From an uncultured Collinsella sp. (GTDB lineage: Bacteria; Actinomycetota; Coriobacteriia; Coriobacteriales; Coriobacteriaceae), in the NCBI GenBank assembly GCA_958348225.1, contig CATVYG010000021.1, positions 1 to 39,031 of the forward strand: DNA of 39,031 nt, given 5' to 3'. The number at the start of each line of letters is the position of its first letter. The stretch's first letter is position 1. The notes beneath the pieces are model-generated. The model had not been told where the DNA came from, made no database searches, and saw only the letters and a list, made by a program, of their open reading frames with translations. Below are positions 8,095 to 16,369 of this stretch, piece by piece. A program made the translations under genes and the position numbers.

Positions 8095-8276
8095 CTTTGC
8101 TGTTGCGGCGAAATGCTGCCGGCAGCTGGGGACGTTCCTGTTGTGCCGGCGCCTTGGGACACTCCTTGGTTGTTTTGCATGCGACGAAGGGAATGGATCA
8201 TTTTGTCGAGGGGGCGGGCGGCTTTCGGTCCTCGGGGAAACCACGGCCCGGAATCCCCCTTGCACCAATCTGTCGA

Positions 8277-8306
8277 TTGAACATCGGTGTGTGTTCGCGC
8301 TATCAT
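8277..8306 (+). promoter_or_regulatory. Candidate feoAB promoter
   Basis: -35 TTGAAC (8277-8282), 18-bp spacer, -10 TATCAT (8301-8306). It ends just before the GGTTAGCCA repeats, a placement that suits repression by a factor bound over the start of transcription. Confidence 0.5.
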
Positions 8307-8310
8307 GCGT

Positions 8311-8352
8311 GGTTAAATGGTTAGCCATGGCAAACGGTTAGCCAAGTTAAAC
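8311..8352 (+). promoter_or_regulatory. Candidate iron-responsive operator (DtxR/IdeR-like)
   Basis: Two exact copies of GGTTAGCCA (8319-8327, 8336-8344), 17 bp apart, preceded by GGTTA at 8311 and followed by AGTTAA. The first copy lies in a near-palindrome (GTTAGCCATGGCAAAC, one mismatched pair). GGTTAGCC is the half-site core of DtxR/IdeR boxes. The iron transporter downstream makes iron control likely; the assignment is inference from motif plus context. Confidence 0.45.
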
Positions 8353-8393
8353 AAAATGCAACGCCCTGTGGGCGCCGGGGGAGGAACGCGGAC

Positions 8394-10754
8394 GTGAGAC
8401 TCGATACACTCGAGATTGGAAAGGATGCCGTTGTCGCATCGGTGGCATCGGACGATCAGGCACTCCGACAGCATATTTTGGACATGGGCCTAACGCCGGG
8501 CACCGAAGTCACCATGATGAAGTACGCCCCTATGGGCGACCCGCTCGAGATTCGCCTGCGTGGCTACGAGTTGACGCTGCGCAAGGACGATGCCGCTCGC
8601 ATCGAGCTCGTGGGCATTCACGACACCGATACGGGTCCGCGCGCTAACGCTGCAATCGGCACGACGGAGCATCCGGCCCTGGGCGAGGGGACGTATTCGC
8701 CCCGCGCGGCAAAGACGGCCGTGCCCGAGGGCGCACCGCTGCATTTTGCCCTCGCCGGCAACCAAAACTGCGGCAAGACCACGCTGTTCAACCAGCTGAC
8801 GGGCTCCAACCAGCATGTCGGTAACTTTCCTGGCGTGACGGTCGACCGCAAAGATGGCACCATCCGCAACCACCCCGAGGCAAGCGTTACCGACCTGCCC
8901 GGCATTTATTCTCTGTCGCCGTACACGGGCGAGGAGATCGTAAGCCGCCAGTTTATCCTGGATGAGCACCCCGACGCCATCATCGATATCATCGACGCCA
9001 CCAACATCGAGCGTAACCTGTACCTGACGCTGCAGCTTATGGAGCTCGATCGACCCATGGTCATCGCGCTCAACATGATGGACGAGGTGACGGCCAACGG
9101 CGGCGCCGTGGACGTCAACCTGCTCGAGAGCCTGCTGGGCGTGCCTGTTGTTCCCATTAGTGCTGCCCGCAACGAGGGTATTGGCGAGTTGGTGGATCAT
9201 GCCTTGCACGTGGCGCGGTTCCGCGAGCGTCCCGGTCGCCTGGACTTCTGCGCGCCCGATGGTCCGGACGGCGGCGCGCTGCATCGCTGCATTCACGGCA
9301 TCGCCAACCTTATCGAGGACCATGCCGCGACGGCGCACATTCCCGTGCGTTTTGCGGCGACCAAGCTGGTTGAGGGCGACGAGCTGGTGACCGAGGCGCT
9401 TCACCTGGACCGCAACGAGCTCGACGCCATCGAGCACATCATTAGCCAAATGGAGGGCGAGGCCGGCACCGACCGTCTATCTGCGCTGGCTGACATGCGC
9501 TTCGGCTTTATCGGCGACGTGTGCGGGCGTTGCGTCGTCAAGCCGCACGAGAGCCGCGAGCACGTGCGCTCCGTCAAGATTGACCGCATCCTGACGGGTC
9601 GTTACACGGCCATTCCGGCGTTCCTGGTGATCATGGGTCTCGTCTTTTGGCTGACGTTTGGCGTGATCGGCGCGGCGTTGCAGGGACTTATGGAGGACGG
9701 CATCGCTGCCATCATCGCCTCGGCCGATGCGGGTCTCAAGGCGTTCGGCACCAACGACGTAGTGCGCTCGCTGGCTGTCGACGGCGTGCTTACGGGTGTG
9801 GGTAGTGTACTGACCTTCCTGCCGATTATCGTCGTGCTCTTCTTGTTCCTCTCCATTCTGGAAGACTCGGGCTACATGGCGCGCGTGGCCTTTGTCATGG
9901 ATAAGGTATTGCGTCGCTTTGGCCTGTCGGGCCGCAGCTTTGTGCCCATGCTCGTCGGTTTTGGCTGTACCGTGCCGGCTATCATGTCGACCCGTACGCT
10001 CCCATCCGAGCACGACCGCAAGATGACCGTCATGCTCACGCCGTTCATGAGCTGCTCGGCCAAGTTGCCGGTCTACGGTCTGCTGTGCGGGGCGTTTTTC
10101 CCACAGGCGACGGTTCCCGCCATGGTCTCGCTCTATCTGATTGGCATTGCGGTTGGTTGCATCGCGGCTTTGGTGCTTAACCGCACGGCATTTAAGGGCG
10201 ACCCGGTGCCGTTTATCATGGAGCTTCCCAATTACCGTCTGCCGAGCGTCAAGACGACGGTGATGCTGGCATGGGATAAGGCCAAAGACTTTATTACCAA
10301 GGCCTTTACCATTATCTTTGCCGCGACTGTGGTCATCTGGTTCCTTCAGACGTTCGACATCCGCTTTAATGTGGTCGCCGATCAGTCGCAGAGTCTGCTT
10401 GCGGGCCTCGGCAGCATCATCGCGCCGGCGCTGGCGCCGCTTGGCTTTGGCGATTGGCGCGCATCCACGGCGCTCGTCACCGGACTTATTGCCAAGGAGA
10501 GCGTCATTTCGACCCTCACCGTGCTTTTGGGCGCGACCTCGCCCGCGGCACTGTCGACCATGTTTTCGCCGTTCACCGCCTACGTGTTCTTGGTCTTTAC
10601 GCTGCTGTACCCGCCTTGCGTGGCGGCAATCGGCGCCGTCAAGAGTGAGCTGGGCGCGCGCTATGCCGTTGCCGTGTTCGCGTTTCAGGTGACGGTCGCC
10701 TGGATCGTGGCGTTTGTCGTGCATTCGGCAGGTATATTGCTGGGGTTGGCTTAG
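8394..10754 (+). CDS. feoB: Ferrous iron transport protein, FeoA-FeoB fusion
   Basis: Imports Fe2+ across the cytoplasmic membrane. The 786-aa product begins with a complete FeoA SH3-like domain (residues ~1-75, including MGLTPGTEV and the basic, Gly-rich APMGDPLEIRLRGYELTLR), then a ~40-aa linker. The FeoB G domain follows: G1 GNQNCGKTT (122-130), G3 DLPG (167-170), G4 NMMD (227-230). The helical domain comes next, then a C-terminal pore domain with two Gate motifs. GTG start at 8394 behind GGGGAGGA. FeoA-FeoB fusions are known in several phyla, so this is a normal variant, but no separate FeoA or FeoC is present here. Upstream lie a promoter and iron-box-like repeats. Confidence 0.95.
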   Translation: MRLDTLEIGKDAVVASVASDDQALRQHILDMGLTPGTEVTMMKYAPMGDPLEIRLRGYELTLRKDDAARIELVGIHDTDTGPRANAAIGTTEHPALGEGTYSPRAAKTAVPEGAPLHFALAGNQNCGKTTLFNQLTGSNQHVGNFPGVTVDRKDGTIRNHPEASVTDLPGIYSLSPYTGEEIVSRQFILDEHPDAIIDIIDATNIERNLYLTLQLMELDRPMVIALNMMDEVTANGGAVDVNLLESLLGVPVVPISAARNEGIGELVDHALHVARFRERPGRLDFCAPDGPDGGALHRCIHGIANLIEDHAATAHIPVRFAATKLVEGDELVTEALHLDRNELDAIEHIISQMEGEAGTDRLSALADMRFGFIGDVCGRCVVKPHESREHVRSVKIDRILTGRYTAIPAFLVIMGLVFWLTFGVIGAALQGLMEDGIAAIIASADAGLKAFGTNDVVRSLAVDGVLTGVGSVLTFLPIIVVLFLFLSILEDSGYMARVAFVMDKVLRRFGLSGRSFVPMLVGFGCTVPAIMSTRTLPSEHDRKMTVMLTPFMSCSAKLPVYGLLCGAFFPQATVPAMVSLYLIGIAVGCIAALVLNRTAFKGDPVPFIMELPNYRLPSVKTTVMLAWDKAKDFITKAFTIIFAATVVIWFLQTFDIRFNVVADQSQSLLAGLGSIIAPALAPLGFGDWRASTALVTGLIAKESVISTLTVLLGATSPAALSTMFSPFTAYVFLVFTLLYPPCVAAIGAVKSELGARYAVAVFAFQVTVAWIVAFVVHSAGILLGLA

Positions 10755-10795
10755 TTATATATTGACGGCGCAACCTCTGTGTATCGAATTGTTTT

Positions 10796-10830
10796 CGGCC
10801 CCGCATCTGTTGCTGACGGATGCGGGGCCG
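10796..10830 (+). terminator. Terminator-like hairpin after feoAB
   Basis: Perfect 12-bp stem CGGCCCCGCATC / GATGCGGGGCCG with an 11-nt loop, 41 nt past the feoAB stop. Only TTGCTAT follows, so termination may be modest. Confidence 0.65.
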
Positions 10831-10842
10831 TTGCTATATAAT
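10813..10842 (+). promoter_or_regulatory. Candidate promoter of the MFS gene
   Basis: Consensus -10 TATAAT at 10837-10842, with CTGACG (10813-10818) as a possible -35 at 18-bp spacing inside the preceding terminator. The start codon is 33 nt downstream. Confidence 0.5.
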
Positions 10843-10875
10843 CGCCTCCGCTCAAAACGATTGGAGACGTTATAT

Positions 10876-12072
10876 ATGACTCAGGCAAGGCAAGACGGCA
10901 TCACGCTCAGGCAGTGGCTCCCGCTCATCGGGCTCACCTGCTGCGCATTCGTGTTCAACACGTCGGAGTTCATGCCCATCGGCCTGCTGACCGACATCGC
11001 TGCATCGTTTTCGCTCACCGAGGCCCAAGCTGGCATCATGATCTCGGTCTATGCCTGGGGCGTCATGCTGCTGTCGTTGCCGCTCATGGTGTTTGCCTCG
11101 CGCTTCGAGTTCAAGCGGATGCTGCTGGGCGTGCTGGCCGTGTTCTCGCTCGGTCAGTTCCTGTCCGCTGTGGCGCCGACCTATCCCATCCTGGTCTGCG
11201 CGCGCCTGGTGGTCGCTTGCGCACATGCCGTGTTCTGGTCAGTCGCCTCGATTATGGCCTCGCGCCTGGTCGACACTCGCCACGGCGCGCTCGCCATCAG
11301 CATGATCGCCACGGGCTCGTCCATCGCGCAGATCTTTGGCCTGCCTCTCGGTCGCGCCATTGGCTTGGCCGTGGGCTGGCGCATGACGTTTGCCGTGGTC
11401 GGGGGCCTCTCAGCCATCGCGGTCGTCTACCAGGCAGCGGTGTTCCCGGCCATGCCGGCGGGTGAGCGCTTTACCGTCAAACAGCTGCCCGAGCTGCTCA
11501 AGAACCCTCTCCTCATCGCGCTCTACGCAGTCACGGTCTTCATGGCGACCGGCTATTACGCAAGCTACAGCTATATCGAGCCATTCCTGGCGCAGGTCGC
11601 GCACGTCGATGCGGGCGCCATCACCATGACGCTGACGGCGTTTGGCTGTTCCGGCTTGGTGGGCAGCTGGCTGTTCAGCCGCCTGTTCGACGGGCACCGT
11701 TTTCCGTTCCTTGCTATCACGCTTTCCGGCGTGCCGGTGGCTCTGCTGCTCATGGGGCCGGCCGCATCGTCGCTCGTGACAGTGCTTGCCGTCTGCGCAC
11801 TGTGGGGTTGCTGCGCCACGGCCTTTAACGTGGCGTTTCAGGCCGAGCTCATCAAGCACACGCCGGCAGATTCGTCGGCCGTCGCCATGTCGATCTTCTC
11901 GGGCCTGTTTAACCTCGGTATTGGCACGGGCACCGCAATCGGCGGCGCCGTGGTTTCGGGTCCCGGTATCGCTTGGATCGGCTTCGCGGGCGGGGCGATT
12001 GCCGTCGTGGGCGTCATCCTCGCCATCACGGTGATGTTCCCAGCCATACGCCGCGCAAAGCCCGTCGCCTAG
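10876..12072 (+). CDS. MFS transporter, sugar/drug efflux (SotB/YdeA-like)
   Basis: 12-helix major facilitator of 398 aa. The N-terminus (CCAFVFNTSEFMPIGLLTDI) closely fits the DHA1-type family that includes SotB/YdeA sugar efflux and arabinose exporters. The helix 2-3 region (AGIMISVYAWGVMLLSLPLM) and the GxxLGRxxG-like segment (LPLGRAIGLAVGWRMTF) agree. Frames upstream of 10876 have no ribosome site; the ATG at 10876 has TTGGAGA 9 nt before it. Monocistronic, between two hairpins. Likely exports small sugars or drugs; the substrate cannot be told. Confidence 0.88.
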   Translation: MTQARQDGITLRQWLPLIGLTCCAFVFNTSEFMPIGLLTDIAASFSLTEAQAGIMISVYAWGVMLLSLPLMVFASRFEFKRMLLGVLAVFSLGQFLSAVAPTYPILVCARLVVACAHAVFWSVASIMASRLVDTRHGALAISMIATGSSIAQIFGLPLGRAIGLAVGWRMTFAVVGGLSAIAVVYQAAVFPAMPAGERFTVKQLPELLKNPLLIALYAVTVFMATGYYASYSYIEPFLAQVAHVDAGAITMTLTAFGCSGLVGSWLFSRLFDGHRFPFLAITLSGVPVALLLMGPAASSLVTVLAVCALWGCCATAFNVAFQAELIKHTPADSSAVAMSIFSGLFNLGIGTGTAIGGAVVSGPGIAWIGFAGGAIAVVGVILAITVMFPAIRRAKPVA

Positions 12073-12089
12073 CCACATCCTCCTCATCA

Positions 12090-12161
12090 GTTGCGGTGGA
12101 ATAGTTCCTGTTTAAGGCCTCTGAAGGCCCAAGCAGGAACTATTCCACCGCAACTTATTTT
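12090..12161 (+). terminator. Long-stem terminator after the MFS gene
   Basis: Perfect 21-bp inverted repeat (12090-12110 with 12134-12154), a further 5-bp hairpin GGCCT/AGGCC in its loop, then TTATTTT. The stem is far longer than termination needs, and its GTTGCGG foot recurs in the hairpin at 4445-4472, which suggests a repeated element acting as terminator. Confidence 0.8.
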
Positions 12162-12226
12162 GGGGAAGAGGATACAAGCCGGGCATACAATGGATGTCGT
12201 TGTGTTGAGCTTACCGGGAGGCTGTT

Positions 12227-13603
12227 ATGTGGGCATATGAGACGACGTTCTATCAGATCTATCCGCTGGGCTTTTGCGGGGCTCCGCGCGAAAACGTCGC
12301 GCCCGTTGCCGAGGATGAGCTCGCCCAGGCTGCCAACGCCGCGCCCAACCCCGATGCGCCCATCATGAAAATCGCCCAATGGGCCGACTACTTGCAGAAA
12401 CTTGGTATTGGCGCTGTACTGATCAACCCGCCGCTCGAGTCTGATAGCCACGGCTACGATACGCGCAGCCTGCGCCATATCGACCGCCGCCTGGGTGGGG
12501 ATGCCGACTTTGCCGCCGTGTGTGAGACGCTGCATGCCCACGGCATCCGCGTGGTGCTCGACGCCGTCTTCAACCACGTCGGTCGCGGCTTTTGGGCCTT
12601 CCGCGATGTGCGGGAGCGTAAGTGGGACTCGCCGTACAAGGACTGGTTCCACATTAGCTTTGACGGCGACTCCTGCTATGGCGACGGCTTTTGGTACGAG
12701 GGTTGGGAAGGCCATTTTGAGCTCGTGAAGCTCAACCTGCAAAATCCCGCTGTGATCGATTACCTACTCGAGTCCGTGCGCTTTTGGGCCGATGTCTTTG
12801 GCGTCGACGGTCTGCGCCTGGACGTTGCCTACATGCTCGACCGCGATTTCATGCGTCGTCTGCATAACTTTGCCCGTGAGCTTAAGCCCGACTTTGTGCT
12901 GATCGGCGAGACGCTCCACGGCGACTACAGTCAGATCGTCAACGACGAGATGCTCGACTCCTGCACCAACTACGAGTGCTACAAGGGCCTGTACTCCAGC
13001 TTTAACTCGGTCAACATGTTCGAGATCGCCCATTCGCTGCACCGTCAGTTTGGCGGCGACCCCTGGTGCATCTACCGTGGCAAGCACCTGCTGTCGTTTG
13101 TCGACAACCATGACGTGCCGCGCCTGGCGAGCATCCTTACCGACAAGTCGTGCCTGCGTCCCGCCTATGGCATGCTCTTTGGCATGCCGGGCATCCCGTG
13201 CGTCTACTATGGCAGCGAATGGGGAATTACCGGCGAAAAGGGCGGCCCCGATGGCGACTGGGCGCTGCGCCCTGCGCTCGATGAGCCTGCGCCCAACGAG
13301 CTGACGGCTTTCATCAAGCAGCTCACGCACCTGCGCTCGGCCGACGACGTGGCGGCCCGTGCTCTCAACTACGGTGCCTATCGCAACGTGGTGATCCAGA
13401 ACAAGCAGCTGCTGTTCGAGCGCGCCTGCAACGACGCGACGGTGCTCGTGGCGGTGAACGCCGTGGACGAGCCTTACACCTTTGGCGCCGGCGAACTCAA
13501 CGGCTCCTTCGTCGACCTGCTTGCCGACGATGCTCCCACGGTCGAGCTGCCGGGCTCTCTTGAGCTTGCACCCTACGAGGTGCGCTATCTGTTGAGGGTC
13601 TAG
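12227..13603 (+). CDS. Alpha-amylase family glycoside hydrolase (GH13)
   Basis: Cytoplasmic retaining alpha-glucan hydrolase of 458 aa with no signal peptide. All four GH13 regions are present: DAVFNHVG (112-119), GLRLDVAYM with nucleophile Asp199, IGETLHGD with acid/base Glu228, and FVDNHDVPR with Asp296. The N-terminus goes straight into the barrel (YETTFYQIYPLGFCG), so it lacks the extra N domain of neopullulanases. It resembles small intracellular maltodextrin or sucrose-phosphorylase-like enzymes; the substrate is probably maltooligosaccharide, by inference. ATG at 12227 with GGGAGG 5 nt upstream. It is followed after 3 nt by a DNA glycosylase gene, so the two are likely co-transcribed. 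Confidence 0.9.
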   Translation: MWAYETTFYQIYPLGFCGAPRENVAPVAEDELAQAANAAPNPDAPIMKIAQWADYLQKLGIGAVLINPPLESDSHGYDTRSLRHIDRRLGGDADFAAVCETLHAHGIRVVLDAVFNHVGRGFWAFRDVRERKWDSPYKDWFHISFDGDSCYGDGFWYEGWEGHFELVKLNLQNPAVIDYLLESVRFWADVFGVDGLRLDVAYMLDRDFMRRLHNFARELKPDFVLIGETLHGDYSQIVNDEMLDSCTNYECYKGLYSSFNSVNMFEIAHSLHRQFGGDPWCIYRGKHLLSFVDNHDVPRLASILTDKSCLRPAYGMLFGMPGIPCVYYGSEWGITGEKGGPDGDWALRPALDEPAPNELTAFIKQLTHLRSADDVAARALNYGAYRNVVIQNKQLLFERACNDATVLVAVNAVDEPYTFGAGELNGSFVDLLADDAPTVELPGSLELAPYEVRYLLRV

Positions 13604-13606
13604 ATC

Positions 13607-14170
13607 GTGACTGCGTCCGACGAGGGCTATCAACATATTGAGCATGGGTTTGAACCCGTGTTTGACGAGCACTCGCGCGTTTTGGTGCTCGGGTCGTTTC
13701 CCTCGGTGCTTTCGCGTGCCAATGCCTTTTATTACGGTAACCCTCAGAATCGCTTTTGGCGCGTGATGGCCGCATGCCTCGGTGTGCCCGTGCCGCCCAA
13801 CGAGGGCGACCCTTTGGCAAGCGGTGAGCCCGCGACGCTCGACGTCTCGATTGCCGCCAAGCGGGCTATGCTGCTGAACGGCGGTGTGGCCCTGTGGGAC
13901 GTGATCGAGAGCTGTGACATCAAGGGCTCAAGCGACGCGAGCATCAAAAACGTCGTTCCGGCGCATGTCGAGCGCATTACCGGCGCAGCTCCCATTGAGC
14001 AGGTGATATGCAACGGCGGTACAGCTGGCCGGCTCTACAAGCGCTATCTACAAGAACGCACCGGGCTACCGGCCATCGTTCTGCCGTCGACAAGTCCCGC
14101 CAATGCGGCATGGCGCCTGGAACGCCTTGTCGAGCGCTGGCGCGAGGCCGTTGAATGGGGCGCTCTGTAA
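13607..14170 (+). CDS. Hypoxanthine/uracil-type DNA glycosylase (UDG superfamily)
   Basis: Base-excision repair enzyme removing deaminated bases, most likely hypoxanthine (deoxyinosine). The 187-aa protein opens with the family motif VLVLGSFPSVLSRANAFYYG followed by NPQNRFW (residues 25-51) and carries the second UDG motif near ICNGGTAGRLYKRYL and LPSTSPANAAW. The Asn in YYGNPQNRFW fits the family-6 HDG pattern, as distinct from classic Ung (GQDPYH, absent). GTG start 3 nt after the GH13 stop, so translation is probably coupled. It ends 1 nt short of the convergent minus-strand gene. The pairing with an amylase looks accidental as to function. Confidence 0.85.
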   Translation: MTASDEGYQHIEHGFEPVFDEHSRVLVLGSFPSVLSRANAFYYGNPQNRFWRVMAACLGVPVPPNEGDPLASGEPATLDVSIAAKRAMLLNGGVALWDVIESCDIKGSSDASIKNVVPAHVERITGAAPIEQVICNGGTAGRLYKRYLQERTGLPAIVLPSTSPANAAWRLERLVERWREAVEWGAL

Positions 14171-14171
14171 T

Positions 14172-14831
14172 TTAGATATCTGATTGGGCGCGGCTGCCGA
14201 GGTATTTCATGATGGCATGCCATATCGGTGCGGGCAGCGCGGGCTTGACGCGCACCATGCCGTCAGCATCGACGCTATCGGCATTGCCGCCGCCAAGCAG
14301 CTGCGCATGCTCAATGGAGCAGCCCATGCGCACAGCGCCCACAAGTTTATCCATCGCTTCCGAAAATGGCCGTCGCAGGAGTCCCATGCGCGGTGAGTGG
14401 CGAAGCGCTGCGATGCCGCTGCCGGCACAGGCAACAATGCCGTTGCACCACGGCAGATCACGTAGAAGGCATTCCCGATACAGGCGGTCGAGGGCTTCGT
14501 CCGCCTGCTTGGTGCTTTTGGACAGGGCTTGGACGATGACATAGACGCGCGCGTCTGTATTCTTAAGGCGATCGAGTATCTGCTCGACAGCGATCATAGC
14601 CTCATCGTCAAATGCATCATCAACGGCGAGCACCATGCCATCGACTGCACCGGCATCATCCACCTTCAAATCGACCGGGCGGGGGAGCGCGGTGCCGGAA
14701 AGCTGCGCATAGGCGGCGATGGCATCCTGCAGGTCCCAGAGCAAAAACTCAAGATCGACGCTATCGGGAATGCTGATATATGCAATGGTTTGCAACGTTT
14801 TTGGTACATCGCCGCGCACGGTCGTCTCCAT
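14172..14831 (-). CDS. Protein of unknown function, possibly flavodoxin-like fold
   Basis: 219-aa soluble protein that I do not recognise with certainty. Alternating hydrophobic strands and helices (DGMVLAVDDAFDDEAMIAVE, VYVIVQALSKST, NGIVACAGSGIAAL) and a Ser-Pro-rich middle resemble the flavodoxin/NADPH-dependent FMN reductase fold, including a C-x4-LPW-x-GIVACAGSG stretch like the Trp-Gly-Gly region of such proteins. The N-terminal FMN phosphate-binding loop is not evident, so flavin binding is doubtful. GGAGG lies upstream of the ATG at 14831. The gene is convergent with the DNA glycosylase (1 nt apart) and divergent from the aminotransferase. Confidence 0.7.
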   Translation of the reverse strand: METTVRGDVPKTLQTIAYISIPDSVDLEFLLWDLQDAIAAYAQLSGTALPRPVDLKVDDAGAVDGMVLAVDDAFDDEAMIAVEQILDRLKNTDARVYVIVQALSKSTKQADEALDRLYRECLLRDLPWCNGIVACAGSGIAALRHSPRMGLLRRPFSEAMDKLVGAVRMGCSIEHAQLLGGGNADSVDADGMVRVKPALPAPIWHAIMKYLGSRAQSDI

Positions 14832-14924
14832 GCCGCCTCCTTTCCGGTTGGTTTCCGTTTAGGTTACACCGTCTGGCAGCGCCTCGCCGCGCTATCCTAG
14901 TGCAACCCTTACGAAAGGAACGCC

Positions 14925-16061
14925 ATGCGCCTGCCCATGAATACCTCGCTTGCCACGCTCAAGCCCTCCGGCATCCGTCGGATCAATGCGCTCGCCGCCC
15001 AGCACCCGGAGTGCATCGCGCTCGCGCTCGGCGAGCCCGATTTTCCCACGCCCGATGTGATTAGCGCCGAGGTGACGGCTTCGCTCGACCGCGGCGACAC
15101 GCACTATCCGCCTAACAACGGTCGCCCCGCCCTGCGTGAGGCGTTGTCTGCCTACATGGGGGACGCGGGCCTTACGTTCTCTGCCGACGAGATCATCCTG
15201 ACCGACGGCGCGACCGAGGCCCTGTCGGCAACATTCATGGCTATGCTCAACCCCGGCGACGAGGTCATCATCCCCACGCCGGCCTTTGGCCTGTACGAGA
15301 GCATTGTCGTGGCCAACCACGCCAAGGTGGTCTTTTTGGATACGGAGTCTGCGCAATTCCAGATTGACGAGGACGCACTTCGTGCTTGCGTGACGCCGGC
15401 GACCAAGGCCATCGTCATCTGCACGCCCAACAATCCTACGGGCTGCATTCTCAACGCGGCGTCGCTCGACGCCGTGGCACACGTGGCAGAGCAGGCGGGC
15501 ATCTACGTAATCTGCGACGATGTATATAACCGCCTGGTCTACGTGGACGGCTACGAGCGATTTGCCCAGCGTCACCCGGAGCTTCGCAATCAGACAGTAG
15601 TTATCGAGAGCTTTTCCAAGCCCTGGGCCATGACCGGCTGGCGCTTGGGCTGGCTCGCAGCCGCAGCCCCCGTCATCGCCGAGATCGCAAAGGCCCACCA
15701 ATACTTAGTATCGAGCGCCGTTTCATTTGAGATGGACGCCGCAGCTCGAGCTCTGACCGTCGACCCCACCCCCATGCTCGAAGTCTACCGAGCTCGTCGC
15801 AAACGTGTACTCGCAGCCTTAAACGCCATGGGCCTCGACGTAGTGGAACCGGCGGGAGCCTTCTACGCCTTCCCCAGCATCAAACAATACGGCCTAACGA
15901 GCGAAGACTTCTGCATCAAAGCCATCAAAGAGGCCAACGTAGCCCTAGTCCCGGGAGACTGTTTCGGCACCGAAGGCCACGTCCGCTTAAGCTACTGCGT
16001 CTCCGACAAAAATCTGGACGAAGGTCTCCACCGCCTGTCAACCTTCGTTTCAACCTTATAG
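14925..16061 (+). CDS. PLP-dependent class I/II aminotransferase
   Basis: Fold-type I aminotransferase of 378 aa. PLP is bound by Lys232 in ESFSKPWAMTGWRLGW, with Asn170/Pro171 in TPNNPTG and Asp198 in CDDVYNRLVY. The N-terminus (LKPSGIRRINALAA, ALGEPDFPTPD) is typical of the AspC/PatA/DapL-like subgroup, so aspartate or aromatic amino acids are likely substrates, without certainty. ATG at 14925 behind AAAGGAA. From about 15700 on, codon choice changes visibly: GAA, AAA, CTA, TTA and GTA become common, whereas the first two thirds use GAG, AAG and CTC/CTG. The reading frame is intact throughout. Confidence 0.9.
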   Translation: MRLPMNTSLATLKPSGIRRINALAAQHPECIALALGEPDFPTPDVISAEVTASLDRGDTHYPPNNGRPALREALSAYMGDAGLTFSADEIILTDGATEALSATFMAMLNPGDEVIIPTPAFGLYESIVVANHAKVVFLDTESAQFQIDEDALRACVTPATKAIVICTPNNPTGCILNAASLDAVAHVAEQAGIYVICDDVYNRLVYVDGYERFAQRHPELRNQTVVIESFSKPWAMTGWRLGWLAAAAPVIAEIAKAHQYLVSSAVSFEMDAAARALTVDPTPMLEVYRARRKRVLAALNAMGLDVVEPAGAFYAFPSIKQYGLTSEDFCIKAIKEANVALVPGDCFGTEGHVRLSYCVSDKNLDEGLHRLSTFVSTL

Positions 16062-16119
16062 CCCAACGGGACGCAACACATCAGCCCACCGACCCAAGCA
16101 TTATGAGTGGAGGCGTTGC

Positions 16120-16325
16120 TCAACGGAAAACCGGGCTGCCCCAAAGTCACCGCAGGCCGCGCCGCCGAAGGCCGGGCGCAAGGTTTTCGTAGATTCCGCA
16201 CGAGCCGGAAAGCACTTAATGTGCTTTCCGAGCGAGCCCAGGACCTGACCGAGCGAAAACCTTGCGCCCGGCCTTCGGCGGCGCGGCCGGATGGTGGAAT
16301 TGTGTGCAGCCCGGTTTTCCGTTGA
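16120..16325 (+). repeat. Large nested inverted-repeat element A
   Basis: Three nested palindromes. The outer arms are 20 bp, perfect (16120-16139 with 16306-16325). The inner arms are 35 bp, perfect (16155-16189 with 16254-16288). A central 10-bp hairpin has loop TTAAT (16206-16215 with 16221-16230). The ~51-nt core (TTCCGCACG at 16194 to CAGGAC at 16244) is shared with element B at 29118-29254, while the long arms differ. It lies between the aminotransferase and the rplJ promoter, and the outer right arm ends inside the -35 hexamer. No coding sense. It could be a mobile hairpin, a structured RNA or a strong bidirectional terminator. Confidence 0.8.
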
Positions 16326-16350
16326 CCGACGCCGGGGTCCCCGCCATAAT
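16322..16350 (+). promoter_or_regulatory. rplJL promoter
   Basis: -35 TTGACC (16322-16327), 17-bp spacer, -10 CATAAT (16345-16350). Transcription would start near 16357, just ahead of the L10 leader. Confidence 0.75.
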
Positions 16351-16369
16351 ACTTTCGGTTCACGCACGA

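Noticed and set aside
16120..16325. Element A as an insertion sequence or CRISPR repeat
   Set aside because: No transposase, no direct target duplication that I could see, and no regular spacer-repeat series.
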